From JANXXV01 sp038200305 (GTDB taxonomy: Bacteria > Acidobacteriota > Terriglobia > Bryobacterales > Bryobacteraceae), in assembly GCA_038200305.1 (NCBI GenBank), contig JBBPYD010000103.1, forward strand, positions 1 through 8,123: 8,123 nt of DNA, given 5' to 3'. Below, one piece after another: positions 1 to 5,907 of this stretch. A model generated the notes under the pieces. The model was not told the origin of the DNA, searched no databases, and saw nothing but the letters and a program-made list of their open reading frames with translations. The position numbers were made by a program, and so were the translations under genes. How positions within the stretch are numbered: position 1 is the stretch's first letter; each line of letters starts with the position of its first letter.

Positions 1-188
1 GGTTCAGCCTGTTATCGCGCAAGACGCTTCGTGGCGCCAGTTTCAAAAGCAAAGATCAACTGCGAGATTCAATCGCGGCTTTTGCGCAAAAGCACAATCA
101 GAACCCAAAACCGTTCCGCTGGCGCAAGCGCGAGGTCAAAGTGAGTCAGCTGCGGAATAAGATTATCAACTTATGCACTAAGCACTAG
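1..188 (+). CDS. IS630-family transposase, C-terminal fragment (5' end outside window)
   Basis: The frame beginning with the TTC codon at 3 runs for 61 codons to a TAG at 186-188. It reads FSLLSRKTLRGASFKSKDQL and continues with an Ile-Ala-Ala-Phe-Ala stretch, a His-Asn-Gln-Asn run, then PKPFRWRKRE. This is the usual end of IS630/Tc1-mariner-type DDE transposases, where the third catalytic acid sits in an NxxExxFS-like motif. The two leading bases GG fit the end of a Trp codon (W-F-S), so the window edge cuts just after the catalytic Glu, which is not visible. The basic tail with Trp and Arg/Lys is normal for the family. Such enzymes cut and paste the element into TA targets. Whether the copy is intact cannot be judged, because the N-terminus and left inverted repeat lie outside. 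The family call is by recognised motif and is fairly sure; the specific IS is unknown. Confidence 0.8.
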   Translation, partial: FSLLSRKTLRGASFKSKDQLRDSIAAFAQKHNQNPKPFRWRKREVKVSQLRNKIINLCTKH

Positions 189-903
189 TAGCTTGCAGTT
201 TGCTCCAAAAATCTACTTGGCCGTTTTAAGCGGACTGTGAACCACCAAGAAGCTATTGGAGCTTTTTCACGGCACGCTAGACTTCGCCACGAACCACCAC
301 CGGACCCGATGGACTTCAGCGAAGCTGTTGAATTCGTGCTCAGTTGATTGGAGCGTGGCAGCGTTTGGGACAGCGATAGCCATCGCGCCTTGTGATCTTG
401 CGCCCGCTCTTTCTCTTCTGGACGGCGACGATCTGGGGCGGCAGCGGTCCGCTCCGGTGCGATGCTCCCATTTTGAAAACCGGGGCAGGGTGTGAGTGCG
501 TCAAGTATACGCTTCGTGATCGGTCGTGGGTCGGGCGTGTCAGTGGGCCAAAGCGAAACTGCTGGCATCAGATTATCCCGTCCTTCGGAATAGTCAATCT
601 GCTATGCAGTGCCGTCAATGGTTTAGCGCCATGGGCCGTTCGAAACCGCCAGCACCGTAGTTGGCGAATCAGACTATTTCATCCCCCGTTGTGGCCCTGG
701 CCGTGGCGATCACGAGAATCTTCCTCCCATATCCGTCTGAAATCAAAGAACAATCGTCAGACGAAAAATCCCACTCAACCCCGTCCATCGCTAAATTCAC
801 AATTGAACAGGCACCCGCACGTGCCTGTCGGAGCATCCTTGCAAAAGGCTCTGCACCGGGATCTTTCACATCCGAATAGGGCTGTCCAGCCCACAGCGCA
901 CAA
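189..903. other. 715-bp region without a convincing gene; IS flank and possibly eroded sequence
   Basis: Open frames here are short or lie in shifted frames, have no credible ribosome site, and give Arg/Ser/Pro-rich peptides resembling no family I know. The most protein-like stretch is on the minus strand from about 940 down to 669. It has balanced acidic and hydrophobic residues (for example MDGVEWDFSSDDCSLISDG) and ends at a stop just below 669. Its upstream part, however, runs back through the terminator hairpin and into the cytochrome gene in another frame. The right end of the IS630 element should lie within the first tens of bases after 188, but I could not define an inverted repeat without the left end. 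A short perfect hairpin sits at 807-828. Most likely this is non-coding flank or a decayed gene. Confidence 0.5.
807..828. repeat. Perfect 8-bp inverted repeat (small hairpin)
   Basis: The arms ACAGGCAC (807-814) and GTGCCTGT (821-828) are perfect inverted repeats around a 6-nt loop. On the minus strand the stem is followed by an AT-rich stretch (TCAATTGTGAATTT), so it could serve as a secondary terminator behind the leftward cluster. There is no continuous T run. It could also be chance in GC-rich DNA. Confidence 0.3.
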
Positions 904-940
904 ACAAAGCCAATTCCAGGGCCGCTGGAGTTGGCTTTGT
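904..940 (-). terminator. Long-stem hairpin, probable intrinsic terminator of the leftward cluster
   Basis: On the plus strand, ACAAAGCCAATTCCAG (904-919) and CTGGAGTTGGCTTTGT (925-940) form a 16-bp stem around the 5-nt loop GGCCG. The only imperfection is one position that is a G-U wobble in plus-strand RNA and a C-A mismatch in minus-strand RNA. Read on the minus strand, the stem ends in GGCTTTGT and runs into TTGTG, giving a T-rich tail. On the plus strand the following bases are CCAGG, with no T tract. It begins about 78 nt after the stop codon of the cytochrome b/c gene, where the terminator of the leftward transcript is expected. A smaller hairpin (TTCGT-AAAAC-ACGAA, 971-985) lies between the stop codon and this one. 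The interrupted T tract makes strength uncertain. Confidence 0.6.
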
Positions 941-1017
941 CCAGGTGTCCGGAAATGGGATTCGCTGCGTTTCGTAAAACACGAATAACGCCCCTCATCC
1001 GATTTTGCACGAACAAA

Positions 1018-2634
1018 CTACAACGACGGCAAGGCCAGCAAATACGACGTAATCCGGTCCATATCCCGCGACGAAAACTTATAAGGAGGCATCGTGGAAC
1101 CCGGCGACATCTTCTGCGGATCGCGGAAATGATCCTCAACCCACTGACGGCTGCGCCGGTTCGCAAGTCCGTTCAGCGCTGGTCCCATCTTCTGTCCCAT
1201 CCCGTTTACCTGATGGCAGATTCCGCACTTCTGCTGCTGATACAGCATCGCGCCTTCCACAGCAAATGCCGGAGCCGACTCCATTTCTTTGGCATTCTTC
1301 GGATTCAGCTTCAACAGAAAAGCCGCCAGCGTGTTAAGCTGCGAATCGCTCAACTGGACCGCCGGCATGGATGTCCCCGGCACCATTTGCGGACGCTTGA
1401 AATGATCGATCATCCAAGCGGCGTTCTTCCGCGTCGGGGCGTTTGTCAGGTCCGGCCCCAGTTTATTACCAGCGGAATGACACATCGCACAGTTCTCTTT
1501 ACGGTAGTAGCCAATCCCGGCCAACTCCTGCGCGGAAAGCTGCTGCCAACCCTCCGGACCTTGTTCGTCCACCACGGAAACAGCTACCGTCTTCGGTGTG
1601 GTCGCGATCGCAGCCGCGGTCAGTGCCGACCAGCCTAGCACCGCAAACGCCAGTACGCCCATCGCTGTCGTCCTCTGCCGCACACGCGTCAGCACGCCTC
1701 TATCGATGAACGGAATCACAAACAAACCCATGATCGCGATCGTCGGCAGTACAATACTGCCCACCACCTCCATTGGTCCGTTAAAGAACTTGAGCGTTTG
1801 AAACAGAAATAGGAAGTACCATTCGGGACGCGGAATGTAGCTCGTGTCGGTCGGGTCGGCAAGCCGCTCCAGCGGCACCTTCACCACCACGGCCATTGTG
1901 AAAAGAATCGCGAACGCGGTAAAGATCGCCACCGTATCCTTGAATACCTGCTCCGGGAAAAAACGTTTCTTCGGAGCCGTGTCATTCACAGCCGGCGCTA
2001 CCCCGTGCTTCCGAACCAAATAGATATGAACGGCAATCAGGATGGTGGTGGCAGGCGGCAGCAGCAAAACATGCAGCGCATAAAAGCGCGCAAACGTCAC
2101 CACTCCAATGCTGCCCTCTCCGCCGAGCAATCGCGTCAGATATTGGCCCATCACAGGCGCTTGCGCCGCGATTTGCGTCGTCACCACCGTGCCCCAGTAA
2201 GCCCGGTTATCCCAGGGCAACAGATATCCGGTCAGTCCGTATGCCAGCGTCAGCAGTAATAGCACCACGCCCAGCACCCAGGTTGCCTCGCGCGGCTTCT
2301 TATACGAGCCGTAAAGGAAAACCTGGCACATATGCAGCACCACGATCACCAGCATCATGCTCGCGCCCCAGTGATGCAGACCGCGGATCATGCGCCCACC
2401 GGTCAACTCGGTGACGATGTACTTGAGACTGTTGTATGCCTCGCCCGGAGTCGGCGCGTAATTGAACGCCAGCAGCAGGCCCGTAAATGCCTGCGTCATG
2501 AACAGGAACACCGCGATGCTTCCGAACACCTGATGCCAACCACTCGAAGCGGGAATATCTTCGTACAGGAAGCTCTTGATCGCAGTCTCGACGCCCGTCC
2601 GATGTTCCAACCAGTCGATCACGCGGCGGTTCAT
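1018..2634 (-). CDS. Cytochrome b fused to two C-terminal cytochrome c domains (bc complex quinol oxidase subunit)
   Basis: This is the quinol-oxidising core of a cytochrome bc complex in the cytoplasmic membrane, passing electrons from quinol to b hemes and, via the Rieske protein, to its own c hemes. The 538-residue product has a cytochrome b6-like part (residues about 1-215). Its heme ligands are H87/H101 and H188/H203, with 13 and 14 residues between them; the 14 in helix D is the b6f-type spacing. A subunit-IV-like part follows, with the Qo-site motif PEWY at 270-273 and helices near 236-252, 288-310 and 323-345. The tail carries two heme c domains: CAMCH (382-386) with a likely axial Met in GTSMP (M423), and CGICH (470-474) with STMPP (M515). 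Its start overlaps the Rieske stop as ATGA, with GGAAG just upstream, so the two are translationally coupled. No separate cytochrome c1 gene is visible. The family assignment is very safe; the electron acceptor is unknown. Confidence 0.96.
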   Translation of the reverse strand: MNRRVIDWLEHRTGVETAIKSFLYEDIPASSGWHQVFGSIAVFLFMTQAFTGLLLAFNYAPTPGEAYNSLKYIVTELTGGRMIRGLHHWGASMMLVIVVLHMCQVFLYGSYKKPREATWVLGVVLLLLTLAYGLTGYLLPWDNRAYWGTVVTTQIAAQAPVMGQYLTRLLGGEGSIGVVTFARFYALHVLLLPPATTILIAVHIYLVRKHGVAPAVNDTAPKKRFFPEQVFKDTVAIFTAFAILFTMAVVVKVPLERLADPTDTSYIPRPEWYFLFLFQTLKFFNGPMEVVGSIVLPTIAIMGLFVIPFIDRGVLTRVRQRTTAMGVLAFAVLGWSALTAAAIATTPKTVAVSVVDEQGPEGWQQLSAQELAGIGYYRKENCAMCHSAGNKLGPDLTNAPTRKNAAWMIDHFKRPQMVPGTSMPAVQLSDSQLNTLAAFLLKLNPKNAKEMESAPAFAVEGAMLYQQQKCGICHQVNGMGQKMGPALNGLANRRSRQWVEDHFRDPQKMSPGSTMPPYKFSSRDMDRITSYLLALPSL

Positions 2635-3125
2635 ACGTCTTCCGGTTTTTGCAGATCGCCGATCAACAGCTTTGAGCCGTCAATCTTTACTTGATAGCGA
2701 TCCAGCGGCCGAGGCGCCGGCCCGCTCAACACCTTGCCGTCGAGATCGAAGGTGGATGTATGGCACGGGCAGAGAAAATTCTTGTTCGTTTCGTCCCAGT
2801 GATAAGCGCATCCCAGATGCGTGCATTGCGGCGCAAAAGCAACCGCCTTGTTATCGGCGGTCTTCACCACCCACGCCGTCGACTTCTCGGTTGTCACTTT
2901 CCATCCGTCCACGCGATTACGGTGGAACACCACTTCTTCCGGAACCTTCGGTTGAATTTGTGTTAGATCCGCGGCATCTACCCAATCGGATCCCTTCTTT
3001 GCTTTTGGCGGAAAGAGCAGATAAACGGCAGCTGGCGCCGCCAGTGCAGCCGTGATAATTCCAAACAACCCATAGATCATCGCCAGGTGGAAGCCCCTGC
3101 GATCGGACCCTTGCTCCTCTGTCAT
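2631..3125 (-). CDS. Rieske [2Fe-2S] iron-sulfur subunit of the cytochrome bc complex
   Basis: The 164-residue protein takes one electron from quinol at the Qo site of the adjacent cytochrome b and hands it to a c heme. Residues 7-13 (SDRRGFH) form a twin-arginine motif ahead of one membrane helix (about 15-37), as expected for a Tat-exported, N-anchored Rieske protein; this supports the start at 3125. Cluster ligands lie in CTHLGC (C101, H103) and CPCHTS (C119, H122), and C106 and C121 form the usual disulfide. The second loop is CPCHTSTF rather than the common CPCHGSxY. The Ser is kept (S124), but the Tyr that hydrogen-bonds a cluster ligand is Phe (F126), suggesting a lower redox potential, as in menaquinol enzymes (inference). 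The start has no Shine-Dalgarno sequence and lies 8 nt after a TATAAT box. It is 38 nt downstream of the glnD stop. Confidence 0.96.
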   Translation of the reverse strand: MTEEQGSDRRGFHLAMIYGLFGIITAALAAPAAVYLLFPPKAKKGSDWVDAADLTQIQPKVPEEVVFHRNRVDGWKVTTEKSTAWVVKTADNKAVAFAPQCTHLGCAYHWDETNKNFLCPCHTSTFDLDGKVLSGPAPRPLDRYQVKIDGSKLLIGDLQKPEDV

Positions 3126-3133
3126 ATGTCGGT

Positions 3134-3139
3134 ATTATA
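3134..3139 (-). promoter_or_regulatory. TATAAT -10-like box just upstream of the Rieske gene
   Basis: On the minus strand the exact hexamer TATAAT ends 8 nt before the Rieske ATG. No TTGACA-like element is visible at normal spacing; the sequence 16-18 bp upstream is GAAGCA-like. If used, transcription would start at or within a base or two of the ATG, giving a leaderless or nearly leaderless mRNA. That would fit the absence of a Shine-Dalgarno sequence here. It may instead be chance, with the Rieske gene read through from glnD. Confidence 0.35.
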
Positions 3140-3154
3140 TGCCGGACTCCGGCA
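3140..3154 (-). repeat. Small GC-rich hairpin between glnD and the Rieske gene
   Basis: TGCCGG-AGT-CCGGCA is a perfect 6-bp inverted repeat with a 3-nt loop, 11 nt after the glnD stop codon. On the minus strand ATATAATACC follows. It is too short and lacks a T tract, so it is at best a weak attenuator. It lies directly against the TATAAT box, so it could also be an operator. Confidence 0.3.
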
Positions 3155-3164
3155 CGTGCTTCTC

Positions 3165-5609
3165 TTACTGGCCGCACACCGAAAGCAACTGCCGCTTCAG
3201 CGAGTCTTGCCGCTCTGGGGTAAGCTTCTCTCCCTCCGCCGACAGATAGAAAACGTCCAAAGCTTTGTGCGCTTCCGTATCGATCAGCACCACTTCGATG
3301 CTGCAGCCCGCAGCTGAAATCGCGGCAGCCAGATCGTACAGCAATGCCGGGCGGTCTTCCGCCACAATCTCCACCAGCGTCGCCGTCTTAGATGCCTCTG
3401 AGTCGAATGCCACCGTAGGTTGAATCTGAGCGGTCTTGCGCGGCGGACGAGACCGTCTCGAGAGCATTTTCCTGACATCCTCTTTTCCTAATGCCGCGCG
3501 TTGCAGAACCAGCTTCAGGCGGTCCACCTCCATCGGATTCAACTCCAATGTCCGCATGGGATCGCTAAACGCGAAGGTGTCCAGCACGGTTCCCCTCTGA
3601 TTGGCAAACGCCTCGGCTTTCAAAATGTTCATCCCAAAACTGGAGAGCGCCCCAGCCAGAGCCGCAAACAGATTCGGCCGGTCCACCGTAACCACAGTCA
3701 CCCGGTACGCTCCCCGGTGCTTTTGCAAGTCGATGGCGACGCCCGCGTGCTTGCTCTTCAACTCCAAATCCATGTGAGCCCGGATTTGGTTCTCGTTGTG
3801 AGTGCGCAAATAGCGTGTGGGAAATCCCACCAGAAATGCCGCAGTGTCTTCCGTGCACGCCGCGTGAATTCGTTCGGTATCCAGTTCACGAGTCAACTCT
3901 TGATGCGCCGCCACAAACACCCGTCTGAGCTGCTCCAGGCGCCACGGCGTCATCGCATCGGGATTTACCGCGCTGATATCGGCATAGGTCAGCAACGTGA
4001 GATAGCGAAGATGCTCAACAGTCCCAACACGGTCGGCCAGCTCCCGCACCGTCACTGGATCGTTCAGGTCCCTCGCATTCATCACATGGGAAAGCGCCAA
4101 ATGTTGCTCAATGAGAAACAAGCACATTTCCTGTTCACTCGTAGGCATCTGAATGCGGGCCAGCGCCCTTTTTGCGGCTTCGGCCGATGCAGACGAGTGG
4201 CCCTCGAACCCGCTCCCTTTGCCGGCGTCGTGAAACAGCAGAGCCATGGAAAGCAGCGCAGGATTGTCCAACTCAGCCTGCAGATCGACAAAGCGGCGCC
4301 TCGCCGGGTCGGTCGAATTGCGCAGATCCTCCAGCATCTCCAGCGTAATCAGAGTGTGCTCGTCCACCGTGTACCGATGATAGAAGTCCCGCACCACCAG
4401 GCATTCGATCCCTTCCCATTCCGGAAAAATCGCCAGCAGCACGCCGGTTTCGTGCATCGCCCGGACCGCCATGCTGGCGTTCGGCTGCGCCAGTATCTCG
4501 CGCAGTGCGGGCCAAATTGGACGAGAGATCGAGAACGCCTGGGTCAGATTCGCCAGATTCTCTGTGATCCGCCGCTCGGTATCAAGCGCCAACCGGATTC
4601 CGTGCCGTGCAACGAATTCAAACAGCCGCAGAACCACCTCTGGATCTGACTGCATCTGCTGCGGCCATCTGAAGAACACGCGGTCTTTGTTGACGCTGAA
4701 CTCCGCATTAGAAAGCCGCGAGCGCCAGTCCCGAAACTGTTTCAGCAGCGACCCTTCATTCAGCCCCTCGGCGATTTCCATCTGGCGCAAAGCCGTCCGG
4801 TGAATGTTGCGTGCGTGCCGGTAGTACTGGCGCATCCACGCGGCAGGCTCGGGCGAAATCTCTTCCTGGAAATCGAAGCTCAGCAAATTATTGTCGCGCC
4901 CAGCCTTGTCGTGCAACCGTCGCCGGATATTCGACAGGAACTCGCGCGCCTCGCTCAAACGCTGTGCCGCTTCGTCGTCCACCCCGCGAAGCTGCGAGAG
5001 CCAGTGTACAAGATGCAGGTCCCGCATCCCTCCCGGAGTCTCTTTGATGTTCGGTTCCAGGTGATAGATCGTACCCTGGAACTTTGCGTGACGGTCCCTG
5101 GTCATCTCGCACAAGGCCGAAATCAGGCCCTGCCGCTGTGACCGGAGGAATTTTGGAAGACGAACGCAGAGCTGATCGTAAAGCGTCTGGTCTCCCGTCA
5201 GAAATCGCTGATCCAGCAGACTGACACTCAGCTCAACGTTTTTCTGATCCAGTTCGCAGCACTCCGCGATGGTCCGGACCGACTGGCTCACTCGAAGCCC
5301 GCTGTCCCAAAGAGTGCGAAGAAAAGCGGAGAGCGCCTCTCGTGAGGCGTTCCCCTCCAGCTCCTTTTCGATCAGTAAGAGAACATCGACGTCCGATTGC
5401 GGGAACAACTCGCGCCGGCCGAAACCACCCACAGCCAGCACGGCCACTCCTTTCGGAGTCACTGCGGCAAGAGATGCCTGGTATGCCCGGCAGACCAGAT
5501 CGTCCACCATGGCAGTGCGGGCGGCAACTGCCGCGGCGGCGGCGATCTCCGGGCTAGAGTGCGGATTCGCCACGATCTTCGTTGCGGATTCGGATGGCTT
5601 CTGCCACAT
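3165..5609 (-). CDS. glnD: Bifunctional [protein-PII] uridylyltransferase / uridylyl-removing enzyme
   Basis: GlnD is the cytoplasmic glutamine sensor. It uridylylates PII at low glutamine and removes UMP at high glutamine, here acting on the adjacent GlnB. The 814-residue product (Escherichia coli GlnD has 890) shows all domains in order. The nucleotidyltransferase signature GGFGRRELFPQSDVD is at 61-75, with metal-binding D73 and D75. YHLEPNIKETPGGMRDLH at about 182-199 is typical of the family. The HD hydrolase domain has YTVDEHT (413-419), FHDAGKG (459-465, H460/D461) and H471. Two ACT domains lie at about 634-705 and 742-812. The start is not certain: the Met at 5609 gives a 56-nt overlap with glnB and has no good ribosome site. 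Alternatives are the GTG at 5573 or the ATG at 5510; all keep the catalytic domain. The N-terminus before the active site is shorter than in enterobacteria. Function is very safe. Confidence 0.96.
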   Translation of the reverse strand: MWQKPSESATKIVANPHSSPEIAAAAAVAARTAMVDDLVCRAYQASLAAVTPKGVAVLAVGGFGRRELFPQSDVDVLLLIEKELEGNASREALSAFLRTLWDSGLRVSQSVRTIAECCELDQKNVELSVSLLDQRFLTGDQTLYDQLCVRLPKFLRSQRQGLISALCEMTRDRHAKFQGTIYHLEPNIKETPGGMRDLHLVHWLSQLRGVDDEAAQRLSEAREFLSNIRRRLHDKAGRDNNLLSFDFQEEISPEPAAWMRQYYRHARNIHRTALRQMEIAEGLNEGSLLKQFRDWRSRLSNAEFSVNKDRVFFRWPQQMQSDPEVVLRLFEFVARHGIRLALDTERRITENLANLTQAFSISRPIWPALREILAQPNASMAVRAMHETGVLLAIFPEWEGIECLVVRDFYHRYTVDEHTLITLEMLEDLRNSTDPARRRFVDLQAELDNPALLSMALLFHDAGKGSGFEGHSSASAEAAKRALARIQMPTSEQEMCLFLIEQHLALSHVMNARDLNDPVTVRELADRVGTVEHLRYLTLLTYADISAVNPDAMTPWRLEQLRRVFVAAHQELTRELDTERIHAACTEDTAAFLVGFPTRYLRTHNENQIRAHMDLELKSKHAGVAIDLQKHRGAYRVTVVTVDRPNLFAALAGALSSFGMNILKAEAFANQRGTVLDTFAFSDPMRTLELNPMEVDRLKLVLQRAALGKEDVRKMLSRRSRPPRKTAQIQPTVAFDSEASKTATLVEIVAEDRPALLYDLAAAISAAGCSIEVVLIDTEAHKALDVFYLSAEGEKLTPERQDSLKRQLLSVCGQ

Positions 5610-5892
5610 CGTATAGAAAGATCTTACCGTCGCCTATGTTGCCAGTACGGGCCGCGCTGGAAAGAGCCTTGATCACTTCCTCTGAACGGCTGGAAGGCAC
5701 TACCATTTCGATCTTAACCTTCGGAAGCAGATCGACGTTATATTCTTGTCCGCGGTAAACCTCTTTGTGGCCTTTCTGGCGGCCATGACCGCGAACCTCG
5801 GTGATGGTCATCCCGTCGATGCCGATGGCTTTTAGGGCTTCTTTCACCTCTTCCAACTTGAAGGGCTGGATCACTGCTTCGATCTTTTTCAT
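5554..5892 (-). CDS. glnB: Nitrogen regulatory protein PII
   Basis: This is the trimeric signal protein that binds ATP/ADP and 2-oxoglutarate and controls targets such as AmtB. From the ATG at 5892 it has 112 residues, the classical PII length. The T-loop region reads GRQKGHKEVYRGQEYNVD, with the uridylylation Tyr of the EYNVD segment at residue 51 in this numbering (PII signature 1). TGNIGDGKIFLYDV near 81-94 is signature 2, and the C-terminus is RIRNEDRGESAL. An in-frame GTG at 5898 would add Val/Met-Lys, but a strong AAAGGAG lies over that codon, 5 nt before the ATG, which decides the start. It lies 15 nt after amtB, the usual amtB-PII pair, and overlaps glnD at its 3' end. GlnB and GlnK types cannot be separated reliably by sequence; the pairing with amtB would favour a GlnK-like role. 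Confidence 0.97.
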   Translation of the reverse strand: MKKIEAVIQPFKLEEVKEALKAIGIDGMTITEVRGHGRQKGHKEVYRGQEYNVDLLPKVKIEMVVPSSRSEEVIKALSSAARTGNIGDGKIFLYDVAEAIRIRNEDRGESAL

Positions 5893-5897
5893 CTTCA

Positions 5898-5904
5898 CTC
5901 CTTT
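5898..5904 (-). promoter_or_regulatory. Ribosome binding site of glnB
   Basis: AAAGGAG on the minus strand is followed by TGAAG and then the ATG at 5892, a 5-nt spacing close to ideal. It overlaps the upstream in-frame GTG, making that codon an unlikely start. It lies immediately after the amtB stop, so PII has its own strong translation initiation. Confidence 0.8.
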
Positions 5905-5907
5905 CTC

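Noticed and set aside
239..299. Direct repeat GAACCACCA at 239-247 and 291-299
   Set aside because: Nine bases, two copies only, no longer similarity around them; likely chance.
392..988. A 198-codon open frame on the plus strand in the left gap
   Set aside because: The peptide is rich in Trp, Arg, Pro and Ser, crosses the terminator hairpin, has no ribosome site and no recognisable motif.
669..1166. A 165-codon open frame on the minus strand overlapping the end of the cytochrome b/c gene
   Set aside because: About a third lies inside the cytochrome c domain in another frame and it reads through the hairpin at 904-940. Only its last part looks protein-like, so it is mentioned as a possible relic and not called.
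3501..4649. A 382-codon open frame on the plus strand inside glnD
   Set aside because: It is fully antisense to glnD, which has complete UTase, HD and ACT motifs. The peptide is His/Gln/Arg-rich with no domain pattern, a typical shadow of a GC-rich gene.
5893..5898. GTG at 5898 as the start of glnB, adding two residues
   Set aside because: The AAAGGAG ribosome site overlaps this codon and is ideally placed for the ATG at 5892, which also gives the standard 112-residue PII.
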